From: Paenibacillus sp. 32352 | GTDB taxonomy: Bacteria > Bacillota > Bacilli > Paenibacillales > NBRC-103111 | DNA: 64,000 bases | Assembly (NCBI RefSeq): GCF_002042965.1 | Contig: NZ_MZNT01000011.1 | Location: 248,001 to 312,000 of the forward strand | Direction of reading: 5' to 3' | In this document: in pieces, positions 36,344 through 46,672 of the stretch | Position numbering within the stretch: position 1 is the stretch's first letter | Layout of the letters: each line of letters opens with the position of its first letter | Position numbers and translations under genes: made by a program | The notes under the pieces: model-generated | Told to the model about the DNA's origin: nothing | The model's input: only the letters and a program-made list of their open reading frames with translations | The model's database searches: none

Positions 36344-37321
36344 ATGCAAAATCTGCCAATACCCAAACAACCGCTGGTTACGCATATGTACTCTGCCGAT
36401 CCATCTTCACATGTGTTCGAAGGGAAGCTCTACATTTACCCTTCTCACGATATTGATCACGATGGGCCTACGAATGATAATGGCGACCAATATGCGATGG
36501 AAGATTATCATGTCTTGTCTCTGGATAACTTTGAATCGCCTGTTGTCGATCACGGCCAGGTCCTTCACCTGAACGATATCCCATGGGCTTCCAAACAGCT
36601 TTGGGCCCCGGACGCTGCGTACAAAAATAACACCTACTACCTGTTCTTCCCTGCACGGGATCATGAAGGGGTCTTTAGAATCGGCGTTGCAACGAGCACG
36701 TCGCCGGCGGGTCCTTTTCTCCCGCAGCCGCAATATATCGAGGGCAGCTTCAGCATTGACCCCGCCGTTCTCGTCGATGATGATAGTCAAGCCTATATGT
36801 ATTTTGGCGGACTATGGGGAGGGCAGCTGGAGAAATGGCAGACGGGCGTATTCAATCCGAATGCTGAAGGGCCCGCTCCCGGCGATCCGGCGCTTGGTCC
36901 TTACGTTGCGCTGCTAAGCGAAGACATGCTGTCCTTTCAAAGCAAGCCTGTGGAGATTTCGATAGTAGACGAAGTCGGCAACCCCCTATTGGCAGGTGAT
37001 GAGGAACGCCGTTATTTCGAAGGACCCTGGGTGCATAAATATAAGGGTTGGTACTACTTGTCTTACTCTACAGGCACGACCCACAAGCTGGTCTATGCGA
37101 TCAGCCGGAATCCGGAAGGGCCGTACACCTTTAAAGGGACTATCCTAACCCCGGTCATCGGCTGGACTACCCATCATTCCATCGTCCAGTTCGAGGACAA
37201 ATGGTATTTGTTTTATCATGACTGCTCCCTTTCTGATGGAGTGGATCATAAGCGCTGCGTGAAATATGCTGAGCTGCATTATAACGAGGACGGGACGATA
37301 CAAACGATCGAACCTTACTAG
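36344..37321 (+). CDS. Glycoside hydrolase family 43 (arabinofuranosidase/xylosidase type)
   Basis: 325 residues, no signal peptide, so it acts on imported oligosaccharides. A five-bladed propeller is indicated. The catalytic-base aspartate is expected in MYSADPSSHVFEGKLYIY, the pKa-adjusting aspartate in SIDPAVLVDDD and the acid glutamate in RRYFEGPWVHKYKG. The family removes alpha-L-arabinofuranose or beta-xylose, and both occur on pectin and arabinoxylan side chains. I chose ATG 36344 with AAAGGAG 8 nt upstream; the ATG at 36326 lies before that site. It closes the operon that begins with the kinase, as a terminator follows. Confidence 0.9.
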   Translation: MQNLPIPKQPLVTHMYSADPSSHVFEGKLYIYPSHDIDHDGPTNDNGDQYAMEDYHVLSLDNFESPVVDHGQVLHLNDIPWASKQLWAPDAAYKNNTYYLFFPARDHEGVFRIGVATSTSPAGPFLPQPQYIEGSFSIDPAVLVDDDSQAYMYFGGLWGGQLEKWQTGVFNPNAEGPAPGDPALGPYVALLSEDMLSFQSKPVEISIVDEVGNPLLAGDEERRYFEGPWVHKYKGWYYLSYSTGTTHKLVYAISRNPEGPYTFKGTILTPVIGWTTHHSIVQFEDKWYLFYHDCSLSDGVDHKRCVKYAELHYNEDGTIQTIEPY

Positions 37322-37360
37322 TAATGCAAGCAACTGTTTTAGTAAAAGAAGTATCATGCG

Positions 37361-37406
37361 AAAAGCCTCGAGCTCTCGAGAAAGAGAGATTCGCGGCTTT
37401 TTTTTA
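37361..37406 (+). terminator. Terminator after the GH43 gene
   Basis: AAAAGCC (37361-37367) pairs with GGCTTTT (37395-37401), with a nested TCTC/GAGA stem, then a long T tract. Confidence 0.75.
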
Positions 37407-37702
37407 TAAATTCGGGGTTCCTTCAATATCAAAATCAACTTCGAAAACAAGGCCCCGCTGTGTGAGTCAGGTAATCGAAAAAAACAGTCGAGAGCCCCAA
37501 AAAGCCTTATAGCACAAGGCTTTGTCATAAATTGTAGATCGAGGCAAATAGAAGCGATAGCAATTTCATAAGAAATCGATATAGTAGAATTATTGAAGAT
37601 ATACTTCATGACGAATCGAATGTATTCTTGCATTCATAGGCTTAAGGCTACTCCACGATATGGTGCCGGTGCCGAACCTAATACGATAAAGGGGAGTGTT
37701 TT
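37407..37702 (+). other. Intergenic region before the LplABC operon
   Basis: No gene is seen. A perfect 8-bp hairpin without a T tract lies at 37501-37523 (AAAGCCTT/AAGGCTTT). The rest is AT-rich and must carry the promoter of the following operon, but I could not identify it with confidence. Confidence 0.4.
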
Positions 37703-39322
37703 ATGAAAAGTAAGATACGTTCGAAAGCATTGCCGGTAGCGGCTTCTATTCTTGCATTGTCGCTGACGGCAGCCTGCGGCAGCACGGGGCAGGATAACGC
37801 GAAAGGAAACGGAGCATCGGCTGATAACGGAGCTTCCGGGGCTCCAGTGAAAGTAACCATGTGGACACCGCTCAATCCTAACGCTGCAGCTGCAGTCAAG
37901 AGTATGAGCGAGCTGCCCATGATGCAGGAATGGGCCAAAAAGACGAATGTGACCTTTGAGTTCCAGCATCCATCAGGAACGAGCACGCAAGATCAGCAGC
38001 AGCAATATGGCGTCATGGTAGCCTCCAACAATTTGCCGGACTCGATGTTGTGGAACTGGAGCAACATAACCGGCGGTACAACCAAGATGTTTCAAGATGG
38101 AACCATCATGAAGCTGAACGATCTGATCGATAAATATGCGCCGAATTTGAAGAAAATTTTGAATGACAATCCGCAAATTGCCAAGCAGGTCAAGGCAGAC
38201 AACGGCGATATCTATGTTTTGCCTCATTTGAGAGTAGGGCAGCATGGACAATATAAAACCTTCTCTGGATTGATGCTCCGCCAAGACTGGCTCGATGAGC
38301 TGGGCTTGAAGATGCCGGAGACGATGGACGAGTGGGAACAGGTACTGAAAGCGTTCAAAGAGAAAAAAGGCGCGATCCCTTTCACCTCTCAGAAGAACTA
38401 TGTGATCTCCAATTATGATTTTGCAGGCGCTTTCGGGCTTCCGGGCATGAATTTTTATGTGGATAACGGCAAGGTCAAATACGGGCCGCTTGCACCGGAA
38501 TATAAGGAGTATTTGGCGTTAATGCAGCGCTGGTACAAAGAAGGCCTGATTGATCCGGACTTTGCGTCTAACGACTCCAAAACGATGGATGCGAAGGTGA
38601 CTTCCGGTAAAGCGGGGGCATTCTTCGGTTATATCGGCGGAAGCATGGGAGTGTACACGCCCGCTTTAGTAAAAGAAAATCCGAAAGCCAAGCTCGCAGC
38701 CGCGCAATTTCCGGTGATGAAGAAAGGCGAGGAGCCTAAATTCACGCAAGCGTCATGGGAATATGACAATGTAGGTACAGTCATTTCAAGCAAGAGCAAG
38801 CACGCTGCCGACATTGTGAAGGCTATGGATTATCTGTACAGCGATGAAGGGGCTATGCTGAAAAACTTCGGTATTGAAGGTCAAACGTACAAAATGGAGA
38901 ACGGTCAGCCGAAATATACGGACCTGATTTTGAACAATCCGGATAAATTGCCGATTGCTACTGCGATGGGTAAATATTTTATCGCGAACTACAGCTTTAC
39001 CGGTTTGGACGATGACCGCTATAACGATCAATACTACCTGCTGCCTGAGCAAAAGGAAGCTGTGAAAATCTACTCGAAGTACTCGAATAATACGTATAAA
39101 TATGCACTTCCTCCGATCGTGCCTACACCTGAGGAAGCCAAGGAAATGTCTAAGATTAAGAACGATGTGGAGACGCTGTTGAAGGAGCAAGTAACCAAAA
39201 TCATCATGGGCTCCGTAAAGGTTGAAGATTATGATAAAACCATTGAGCAAATCAAGAAAATGAATATCGATCGCGCAATTGAAATTAACCAGGCGGCATT
39301 GGATCGCTACAACAAGCGTTAA
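37703..39322 (+). CDS. Sugar-binding lipoprotein of an LplABC-type importer
   Basis: 539 residues with a signal peptide and lipobox LTAAC. It is the large LplA/YtcQ kind: VTMWTPLNPNAAAAVKSM, a central RQDWLDELGLKMPETMDEWEQ (shared with the LplA-type protein at 52450) and the late VEDYDKTIEQIKKMNID helix. These proteins bind complex oligosaccharides at the membrane. AAAGGGGAG precedes the ATG. Two LplB/LplC-like permeases follow, then a membrane AraC regulator, GH35 and GH29. The imported sugar is therefore likely to contain galactose and fucose. Confidence 0.92.
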   Translation: MKSKIRSKALPVAASILALSLTAACGSTGQDNAKGNGASADNGASGAPVKVTMWTPLNPNAAAAVKSMSELPMMQEWAKKTNVTFEFQHPSGTSTQDQQQQYGVMVASNNLPDSMLWNWSNITGGTTKMFQDGTIMKLNDLIDKYAPNLKKILNDNPQIAKQVKADNGDIYVLPHLRVGQHGQYKTFSGLMLRQDWLDELGLKMPETMDEWEQVLKAFKEKKGAIPFTSQKNYVISNYDFAGAFGLPGMNFYVDNGKVKYGPLAPEYKEYLALMQRWYKEGLIDPDFASNDSKTMDAKVTSGKAGAFFGYIGGSMGVYTPALVKENPKAKLAAAQFPVMKKGEEPKFTQASWEYDNVGTVISSKSKHAADIVKAMDYLYSDEGAMLKNFGIEGQTYKMENGQPKYTDLILNNPDKLPIATAMGKYFIANYSFTGLDDDRYNDQYYLLPEQKEAVKIYSKYSNNTYKYALPPIVPTPEEAKEMSKIKNDVETLLKEQVTKIIMGSVKVEDYDKTIEQIKKMNIDRAIEINQAALDRYNKR

Positions 39323-39381
39323 TAGACAGATGAATCGAGGGGGAGCCTATCTGTTTCCCCTCTTTCATACGCTGGAGAGGA

Positions 39382-40308
39382 ATGGAAAATATGGCGAAGT
39401 CCATTAGGTTGCTAACGGATGATATTAGGAAGAATCGCGCCATCTACCTGATGGTACTTCCGGTTGTCCTGTATTTCTTTATTTTTAAATATTTGCCGAT
39501 GTACGGCGCTGTCATTGCTTTCAAGGATTTTAGCCCGGCGAGAGGGATTTGGGGCAGCGAATGGGTCGGATTGGATCATTTCACCGCATTTTTCAAAAGC
39601 TATTATTTCGTCCGCGTGCTGAAGAATACGTTTTTGATCAGCTTTTACAGCTTAATATTTGGTTTCCCGGCGCCGATCCTTTTAGCTTTGCTGCTGAACG
39701 AGCTTCGTCAAAAATGGTTTAAATCGATTGTGCAAACGGTTTCTTATTTGCCGCATTTCGTCTCCATTGTCGTCATTGCCGGCCTCATTATTGACTTTAC
39801 GAATCGTGACGGCATCGTAAATTCCGTGATTACCTTCTTTGGAGGGGAAAGCTCCACGCTATTGAACGATCCAAGTAACTTCCGTACGATTTTCGTCAGC
39901 ACAGGGGTTTGGCAGGAGCTTGGCTGGTCGTCCATTATTTATTTGGCTGCATTAAGCGGCATCAACCCGGAGCTGTACGAAGCCGCTCGTGTGGATGGGG
40001 CGGGCAGAATCCGGCAAATATGGAGCGTGACGCTGCCGGGTATTGTTCCTACGATTATGATATTGCTAATTCTTAGAGTCGGCGGTCTTATGGAGGTCGG
40101 ATTTGAGAAGATCGTCCTGCTGTACAACCCTAATACTTATGAAACCGCAGATGTCATCTCGTCCTTTGTTTACCGTGAAGGCCTGGCTCAAGGCAATGAT
40201 TACAGTTATACAACGGCTGTAGGCTTGTTCCAGTCGGTGCTGAACTTTGTGCTGCTGATTGGCGCTAACAGCTTCTCCCGCAGATTGACGGGGAACCAGT
40301 TATGGTAG
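39382..40308 (+). CDS. ABC sugar permease, LplB type
   Basis: 308 residues. It opens with a KNRAIYLMVLPVVLYFFIFKYLP segment, typical of LplB, then about five more membrane segments. The EAA loop is YEAARVDGAGRIRQIWSVTLP, and the end is SRRLTGNQLW, matching the SRKVNDQGIW end of the other LplB-type gene here. The ATG at 39382 is close to its GGAGAGG site; an ATG at 39391 is better spaced and cannot be excluded. It pairs with the permease at 40336. Confidence 0.92.
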   Translation: MENMAKSIRLLTDDIRKNRAIYLMVLPVVLYFFIFKYLPMYGAVIAFKDFSPARGIWGSEWVGLDHFTAFFKSYYFVRVLKNTFLISFYSLIFGFPAPILLALLLNELRQKWFKSIVQTVSYLPHFVSIVVIAGLIIDFTNRDGIVNSVITFFGGESSTLLNDPSNFRTIFVSTGVWQELGWSSIIYLAALSGINPELYEAARVDGAGRIRQIWSVTLPGIVPTIMILLILRVGGLMEVGFEKIVLLYNPNTYETADVISSFVYREGLAQGNDYSYTTAVGLFQSVLNFVLLIGANSFSRRLTGNQLW

Positions 40309-40335
40309 TTACAGCTTGGGGAGGGTTTCCTGCAT

Positions 40336-41214
40336 ATGAAAACAAGCGCATCTGAGCGTACGTTCGATGTCATCAATATACTGATCATGACGATTATTAT
40401 GGTTTGCACGCTATATCCGTTTTACTATGTCCTGATGGCTTCCATCAGCGATTCCAATTTGCTTATCCGTCATACCGGATTGCTGCTGAAGCCGGTAGGC
40501 TTTAATCTGGAAGCGTTCCAAATGGTGCTGAAGAACCCGAATATTTTTTCAGGCTATAGAAATACCCTTATTGTTCTGGTTGCAGGAACGGCTATCAATT
40601 TGTTGTTCACTACCCTTGGAGCGTACGCTCTTTCCAGAAAGTTTATGCTGCGGAAATGTATCATGATGGCCATCGTATTTACCATGTACTTTAGCGGCGG
40701 ATTAATTCCTACTTATCTATTAATTAATAATACCCTTCATCTGGGTAACAGCCTGCTTGCGCTTATCGTTCCGGTAGCGATCAGCACGTGGAACCTGATT
40801 ATTATGCGAACCTCCTTTGAAGCGATCCCGGAGGGTCTGCTGGAGTCGGCCAAAATGGACGGCGCAGGGGAATACCGCATCTTATTTCAAATTGTTGTCC
40901 CTCTTTCTATGCCCGTTATAGCCGTAATGGTGTTATACTATGGCGTGTCTCATTGGAATTCCTGGTTTCAGGCGATGCTGTTTCTTCAGAACCGGGAATT
41001 GTTTCCGCTGCAGCTCATTCTAAGAGAAATTCTTGTACAGAACAGCACGGATTCAATGACTACCGGTACGGGGAATGCGAACGATACGATGGCGATCGGG
41101 GAGAGTATCAAGTACGCGACGATCATGGTAGCGACGCTGCCCATCTTGATCGTATATCCTTTTTTGCAAAAATACTTTGTAAAAGGCGTTATGGTTGGGG
41201 CTATTAAAGGGTAG
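40336..41214 (+). CDS. ABC sugar permease, LplC/YtcP type
   Basis: 292 residues, six membrane segments, with LYPFYYVLMASISDSNLLI near the start and MYFSGGLIPTYLLINNT in the middle, both usual for LplC. The EAA loop is LESAKMDGAGEYRILFQIVVP, and the end is FVKGVMVGAIKG. GGGGAGGG lies upstream with wider than usual spacing. It completes the importer with 37703 and 39382; as is normal for this class, no ATPase gene is present. The regulator gene begins 28 nt downstream. Confidence 0.93.
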   Translation: MKTSASERTFDVINILIMTIIMVCTLYPFYYVLMASISDSNLLIRHTGLLLKPVGFNLEAFQMVLKNPNIFSGYRNTLIVLVAGTAINLLFTTLGAYALSRKFMLRKCIMMAIVFTMYFSGGLIPTYLLINNTLHLGNSLLALIVPVAISTWNLIIMRTSFEAIPEGLLESAKMDGAGEYRILFQIVVPLSMPVIAVMVLYYGVSHWNSWFQAMLFLQNRELFPLQLILREILVQNSTDSMTTGTGNANDTMAIGESIKYATIMVATLPILIVYPFLQKYFVKGVMVGAIKG

Positions 41215-41242
41215 GAGCAAAAATCGCTGATAGGAAAACAAA

Positions 41243-43558
41243 ATGAGATTTAACAAGTATGGGGGGCTTCTTCTAGTGAAACGCAGCATATATTTATTTT
41301 GGCTAATCTCCAACTTAACCATTCTATGTATTCCTATCATCATTACGATGCTTGTCCTTTTTCAGTCCCAGCATTTGTTGAGTACAGAGGTAATTCGCTC
41401 GAACAGGGCACTGCTCAATCAGATCAAGCAATCTCTTGACAACCAGTTTAAAGATATTAAGCAGATGGGCATGCAGTTGTCGCTGGACCCTAAGGTTGTC
41501 AGTTATGTGGATAAAGCGGATTACAGTGATGTGCAAACCAGGCTGGATACGTTAGCCTTAATACCTTCGCTTAATTCTTATTCAGCCTCCAACGGGAACA
41601 TCAGTGAAATGTATGTCTATTTGAAAAAGCAGCATTTTGGCGTTACGACGTCGACGATGAACGAGGAGCCGCTGCTCTTTCAGCTGCATCACGGGAACGA
41701 AGGCATCACGCTGCAGCAATGGAGAGAACGTATGGAGCAGCCGTACTTCGGAAGCTTTCTCTCTTTAGCCCCCGGCAGTCTGGTTTACTTGCAATCCTTA
41801 CCTCTTCAGATTGGCGATAACCCGCCGGCTACTCTGGTCGTTCTGCTGAATGAAGAGCGTCTCAAAAATGAGATCTCGAATATTCAAATTGCCCAAGCCG
41901 GCACCGTAACCATTCTCGATAAGGAGAATCATCCGATTCTGTTTACTGGAGACCCGGATACCGCTAGTCAACTCGATTTTAGCCAAATCCAGTCTTCGGA
42001 GGGCTCCTTTAACCAGCAGCTGGGCAAGGAGGAAGTGACGGTATCCTATATTACCTCTGTAGAAACGGATTGGAAGTATGTGTCCATCATTCCGGCCAAA
42101 GTATATTCCGCCAAGGTAAGTCAGCTGCGCAGCTGGATCTATGTGGCCTTGCTGCTCTGCTTATTCGTAGGCGGACCGTTATCCATCTGGATCACAAGGC
42201 GGCATTATATGCCGATCCGCCGCATGGTGGACAGCGTATCTCCGAAGGTGAGATCCAATCTGGAAGGCATCGGAGATGAGTTCTCGCTGCTGCAGTCCTT
42301 CATGACAGAGAATGCGGCTATGCAGGATTTGGCCAACCAAACGATCCAGAAGCAGCAAAATGCGTTAAAAAGCCATTTTCTCGCACGGCTTCTGAAAGGC
42401 AGGGTGGAAAGCGGCTCAGCGCTGATCCAATCGCTGGAATCGTTCGATCTGCGTTTTGAGACGAATCGGTTTGCCGTATTGTTCATGCATATCGGCGATT
42501 ATTCGGCCTTGTTCAAGGATAATGATTTGCGCGATGCTGAATCGAAGCTGCAGTATGTTTATTTCATCGTAACGAACATTACGGAGGAGCTCATTAAGCG
42601 CAGGCACGCCGTACATTCGACGGAAGTGGATGGCATGATGGCTTTCCTTGTCAATATTTATGGCGATGATGAGGCACGCGCTAAGCAGGAATTGATCGAA
42701 ATCGCCCATGAGGCGCAGAAGGTCATTCAGGATAATTTTTATATCCAGGTGACGATTGGGATCAGCGGAATTCATTCCTCTCTGAGTGGAATCCCGCATG
42801 GATTCGATGAAGCCCTCGAAGCATTGGAATATAAATTCGTCATCGGGCCAAGCCAGATCATTCCGTTTGACCGGATCAAGCGGCCCAAGAATGAGCTGTA
42901 TTATCCGCTGGATATGGAGCGGCAGCTGATTAATCATATTCGAACGGGACAATATGAAGAGGCTATGGAAACCGTCGGCGAATTGATAGCTACGAACGTA
43001 TCGGATGGTACGCTGTCCCTGCAGCTCGGCAAGCTTCTCATGTTTGAATTGATCGGAACGATTCTGAAAGCCATTGAGCATATGGATCACGGGACGAACG
43101 AGCTGGCTGCGGAGAAGCAGGAGCTCATTAAACAGTTGACCCAGTGCGAATCGTTTACGGAGATTGAGGATGAAATATATCAATTTTTGAAGACCGTGTG
43201 CGATTACGTCGATTCCAAAAAAAAGAGCCATAATACGAATCTGAAGGAGCAAGTGCTTACCTATATTGAGGACAATTTGTCCGATATCGATTTGAGTCTG
43301 ACGTCGACTTCTCATCATTTTAATGTGAACGGGCCATATTTATCTAGGTTTTTCAAGGAACAAACAGGAGAAACGTTCATCGACTATGTGAATAAGCAGC
43401 GTGTACAATGGAGCAAGAAGCTTCTGCAGGAATCCGAGGAGACGATTACGGACATTACGCAAAAGGTCGGATTCTCAAATAGCAATACGTTTATTCGAGT
43501 GTTTAAACGATACGAGGGGATTACTCCCGGGCAGTTCAGAAAAGGGGAGCAGCCGTAA
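41243..43558 (+). CDS. Membrane-anchored AraC-family regulator (one-component sensor)
   Basis: 771 residues. Membrane segments near 15-40 and 294-316 enclose an extracellular sensor of about 250 residues. A cytoplasmic region and an AraC helix-turn-helix pair (about 670-768) follow, with DLSLTSTSHHFNVNGPYLSRF and ITDITQKVGFSNSNTFIRVF. Such proteins sense an outside signal and bind DNA without a kinase. The ATG at 41243 has AGGA upstream; an in-frame GTG at 41276 is an alternative. It sits between the LplABC-type importer and GH35/GH29 and probably activates both sides. Confidence 0.9.
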   Translation: MRFNKYGGLLLVKRSIYLFWLISNLTILCIPIIITMLVLFQSQHLLSTEVIRSNRALLNQIKQSLDNQFKDIKQMGMQLSLDPKVVSYVDKADYSDVQTRLDTLALIPSLNSYSASNGNISEMYVYLKKQHFGVTTSTMNEEPLLFQLHHGNEGITLQQWRERMEQPYFGSFLSLAPGSLVYLQSLPLQIGDNPPATLVVLLNEERLKNEISNIQIAQAGTVTILDKENHPILFTGDPDTASQLDFSQIQSSEGSFNQQLGKEEVTVSYITSVETDWKYVSIIPAKVYSAKVSQLRSWIYVALLLCLFVGGPLSIWITRRHYMPIRRMVDSVSPKVRSNLEGIGDEFSLLQSFMTENAAMQDLANQTIQKQQNALKSHFLARLLKGRVESGSALIQSLESFDLRFETNRFAVLFMHIGDYSALFKDNDLRDAESKLQYVYFIVTNITEELIKRRHAVHSTEVDGMMAFLVNIYGDDEARAKQELIEIAHEAQKVIQDNFYIQVTIGISGIHSSLSGIPHGFDEALEALEYKFVIGPSQIIPFDRIKRPKNELYYPLDMERQLINHIRTGQYEEAMETVGELIATNVSDGTLSLQLGKLLMFELIGTILKAIEHMDHGTNELAAEKQELIKQLTQCESFTEIEDEIYQFLKTVCDYVDSKKKSHNTNLKEQVLTYIEDNLSDIDLSLTSTSHHFNVNGPYLSRFFKEQTGETFIDYVNKQRVQWSKKLLQESEETITDITQKVGFSNSNTFIRVFKRYEGITPGQFRKGEQP

Positions 43559-43606
43559 AGGCGATCCCATCAGCCATTTTCATTCTCTTGAGGAGGGGGA
43601 CACGTA

Positions 43607-45370
43607 ATGCCTATTTTGCAAGCAAAAAATCGTCAGTTTCTTTTGGATGGGGAACCGTTTCAAATCATATCCGGAGCCATCCATTATTTTCGCGTCGTGC
43701 CGGAGTATTGGGAGGACCGCCTGCTCAAGCTTAAGTCGTGCGGATTCAATACGGTGGAAACCTACCTTCCATGGAACCTGCATGAGCCGAAGGAAAATAC
43801 CTTTTGCTTTGAAGGACTTGCCGATGTCGAGGGCTTTATTCGCCTCGCCGGTGATTTAGGGCTGCACGTCATTGTGAGGCCTAGCCCGTATATTTGTGCG
43901 GAATGGGAATTCGGCGGTCTGCCGGCTTGGCTCCTGCGCTATTCATACATCAGGCTTAGATGTATGGATCGAACGTATTTGGAGAAGGTCGATCGTTATT
44001 ATGATGAGCTGATCCCCCGCCTCGTCCCGCTGTTAAGTACGAACGGCGGACCGATTCTGGCGGTGCAGATCGAGAACGAATACGGCAGCTACGGCAATGA
44101 TAAGGCATATCTGGCTTATTTGCGGGACGGGCTTATCCGACGCGGAGTGGACGTGCTGCTGTTTACCTCCGATGGCCCGACGGATGGAATGCTGCAAGGC
44201 GGGACGCTGCCTGATGTATTAGCTACCGTCAATTTTGGTTCGAAGCCTGAGGAGGCATTTGAGAAATTCCGTGAATACCGGCCTGATGAGCCTTTGATGT
44301 GTATGGAATACTGGAACGGCTGGTTCGATCATTGGTTGAAGCCGCATCATACGAGAGAGGCAGACGACGTGGCGGATGTTTTCGAACGTATGCTTCAGGC
44401 AGGCGCTTCCGTCAATTTCTATATGTTCCACGGTGGAACTAATTTCGGCTTCTACAACGGGGCGAACTTCCAAGAGAAGTATGAAGCTACGGTTACCAGC
44501 TACGATTACGATTCGCCTTTGTCCGAGTGCGGAGATGAGACGGAGAAGTTCCATGCTGTGCGCCGGGTCATTTCCAAATATCAGGGGGTTCCTTTGGAGA
44601 GCTTTCCTCCCATGCCTCAACCGACCATTAAAAAAAGCTATGGCCGCATAGCGTTAAATGAACAAGCCGATGTTCTGGCCCATTTGCCGCTGCTGTCTGA
44701 GCCTGTCCAGCGAACTTGTCCCGAGCCGATGGAGCTGCTCGGCCAAAGCTACGGATTCATCGTATACTCGACTCAAATCTCGGGACCGCGTACGGGCGAG
44801 CTGCTGCATCTGGATGAGGTTCACGACCGGGCGCAGGTGTTCTTGGATGGCGTGTACCAGGGCACCGTTGAACGCTGGAATCCCCAGCCGATCGAGCTGA
44901 CGGTTCCCAAGCCGGGAGCCAGATTGGACATTATCGTTGAGAATATGGGCCGGGTGAACTACGGACCTAAGCTGAAGGATTATAAAGGAATCACTCATGG
45001 TGTTCGGCTGAACAACCAATTTCTGTTCGATTGGACGATATATCCGCTTCCCCTTGAGAGCTTGGCTTCTATACCGTTTGAGAAGACTGCAGAAGAAGCT
45101 GCCGAAAGGAAGGATCGGCCTGTTTTTTACAGAGGAGAGCTTGAGGTTGAGGAACGGGGAGATACGTTCATTCGTACGGAGGGTTGGACCAAGGGCGTCG
45201 TATGGATCAACGGCTTTAATCTGGGCCGTTACTGGAATCAGGGACCGACGCGTACGTTATATGTGCCGGCTCCGCTGCTGCGCGCAGGCCGCAATGAGAT
45301 TGTTGTTCTTGAGCTGCACCATACGGAGAAGACAACGATTGAACTGGCGGATACGCCTGATTTAGGGTGA
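43607..45370 (+). CDS. Beta-galactosidase, glycoside hydrolase family 35
   Basis: 587 residues, no signal peptide. It begins LDGEPFQIISGAIHYFR, a GH35 signature. The acid/base is Glu158 in VQIENEYGSYG, the nucleophile Glu234 in MCMEYWNGWFDHW, and FHGGTNFGFYNGAN follows. The C-terminal beta domains end with WINGFNLGRYWNQGPT, as in family members. These enzymes release terminal beta-galactose, here likely from galactan or arabinogalactan side chains taken up by the preceding importer. It follows the regulator gene by 48 nt and has GAGGAGGGGG upstream. GH29 follows 38 nt later in the same orientation. Confidence 0.94.
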   Translation: MPILQAKNRQFLLDGEPFQIISGAIHYFRVVPEYWEDRLLKLKSCGFNTVETYLPWNLHEPKENTFCFEGLADVEGFIRLAGDLGLHVIVRPSPYICAEWEFGGLPAWLLRYSYIRLRCMDRTYLEKVDRYYDELIPRLVPLLSTNGGPILAVQIENEYGSYGNDKAYLAYLRDGLIRRGVDVLLFTSDGPTDGMLQGGTLPDVLATVNFGSKPEEAFEKFREYRPDEPLMCMEYWNGWFDHWLKPHHTREADDVADVFERMLQAGASVNFYMFHGGTNFGFYNGANFQEKYEATVTSYDYDSPLSECGDETEKFHAVRRVISKYQGVPLESFPPMPQPTIKKSYGRIALNEQADVLAHLPLLSEPVQRTCPEPMELLGQSYGFIVYSTQISGPRTGELLHLDEVHDRAQVFLDGVYQGTVERWNPQPIELTVPKPGARLDIIVENMGRVNYGPKLKDYKGITHGVRLNNQFLFDWTIYPLPLESLASIPFEKTAEEAAERKDRPVFYRGELEVEERGDTFIRTEGWTKGVVWINGFNLGRYWNQGPTRTLYVPAPLLRAGRNEIVVLELHHTEKTTIELADTPDLG

Positions 45371-45408
45371 GAAGCAAAAGATGATGTAGAGATGAGGGGA
45401 TGTTGGCT

Positions 45409-46656
45409 ATGACTACAAAACCAGTGCCTACCGCCAGACAGCTTGCCTACCAGGATTGGGAATTCGGCTTATTCATTCATTTCGGCTTACGTACCTTCTA
45501 TGAAGGCTATGTCGATTTTGATTCCAGGCCAATGGACCCAGCCGCTTTCCATCCTGTCGATCTGGATTGCGATCAGTGGATTCGTACGGCAAAGGAAGCG
45601 GGTATGCAGTATGCGGTATTAACGGCCAAGCATCACGACGGCTTCTCCAATTGGCCGACTTCTTACAGCTCCTTTACGGTTGCTGCTTCTCCTTGGAGAG
45701 GAGGCCAGGGGGATGTGATCCGCGAGTTCGTTGATGCGTGCCGCAAATATGAGGTGAAGCCGGGGCTTTATTATTCCCCTTACGACGGCTCGGCCGACTT
45801 CTATACGCAGGATGCGCAAGCGTATGACGATTACTTTGTCAATCAAATCACAGAGCTTCTGACGAACTATGGTGATATCGATATTCTCTGGTTCGACGGC
45901 TGCGGCTCCGAAAATCATACGTATGATTGGCCGCGGATCATTGGCGAAATACGCCGGCTGCAGCCTAATATTTTGATATTCAATATGGGGGATCCCGATT
46001 TCCGATGGGTCGGTAACGAAGACGGCATAGCACCTGTTCCTTGCTGGAACGCGGTCAGTTCAACGTCCGTTTCGATTTTGACGGAGGATAAAGAGGAGCT
46101 GCCCGATACCCTCTGGCTTCCGGCAGAGTGTGACGTTCAGATGCGTGCCAATTGGTTCTACAGCGACAGCGACGAACCTACCATGAAGAGCCTGGATGAG
46201 CTCATGGGGCTGTATTATTATTCGGTTGGCCGCGGAACGAACCTGCTGCTGAACATTGGGCCCGATCGGGAAGGGAAGCTGCCCGCTAAGGATACGGAGC
46301 GGCTTCTCGAGTTCGGGGCGGAAGTCCGCAGGTGCTTCGGGAACCCGTTGGCCACGATTGCCCAATGCTCGAAGGACGGTCAGACCTGGGTCTACGAGCC
46401 GGCAGAAGCTCATTTGCTGGACCATATTGTGATCCAGGAGGATCTGACCGGGGGCGAATGCATCCACCGCTTCAAGATATCGGTCGTGACCGCCAAATCT
46501 CATCGGGTCGTCAGTCTCTACGAAGGCCAGAACATCGGGCATAAGGCCATAATTCGCCTTCCCGCGGTTAAGGCTTCCCGTGTGATAGTGGAAATACTCG
46601 AGTATGATGGGGAGCCGAGCCTGCGGGAGCTTGCTTTCTTTTACACCGGAGGGTAG
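45409..46656 (+). CDS. Alpha-L-fucosidase, glycoside hydrolase family 29
   Basis: 415 residues, no signal peptide. It starts with WEFGLFIHFGLRTFYEGY, and KHHDGFSNWPTSYSSFTV is a GH29 block. The nucleophile is expected at Asp163 in ILWFDGCGSENHTYDWP. NPLLNIGP-type segment TNLLLNIGPDREGKLP is also present. The second half (about 300-415) is a beta-sandwich. Fucose occurs on rhamnogalacturonan and xyloglucan side chains. The ATG at 45409 lies 9 nt after GAGGGG; the one at 45400 overlaps that site. It is the last gene of the operon, which ends at the terminator at 46673. Confidence 0.92.
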   Translation: MTTKPVPTARQLAYQDWEFGLFIHFGLRTFYEGYVDFDSRPMDPAAFHPVDLDCDQWIRTAKEAGMQYAVLTAKHHDGFSNWPTSYSSFTVAASPWRGGQGDVIREFVDACRKYEVKPGLYYSPYDGSADFYTQDAQAYDDYFVNQITELLTNYGDIDILWFDGCGSENHTYDWPRIIGEIRRLQPNILIFNMGDPDFRWVGNEDGIAPVPCWNAVSSTSVSILTEDKEELPDTLWLPAECDVQMRANWFYSDSDEPTMKSLDELMGLYYYSVGRGTNLLLNIGPDREGKLPAKDTERLLEFGAEVRRCFGNPLATIAQCSKDGQTWVYEPAEAHLLDHIVIQEDLTGGECIHRFKISVVTAKSHRVVSLYEGQNIGHKAIIRLPAVKASRVIVEILEYDGEPSLRELAFFYTGG

Positions 46657-46672
46657 AAGGGGAATGAATAGC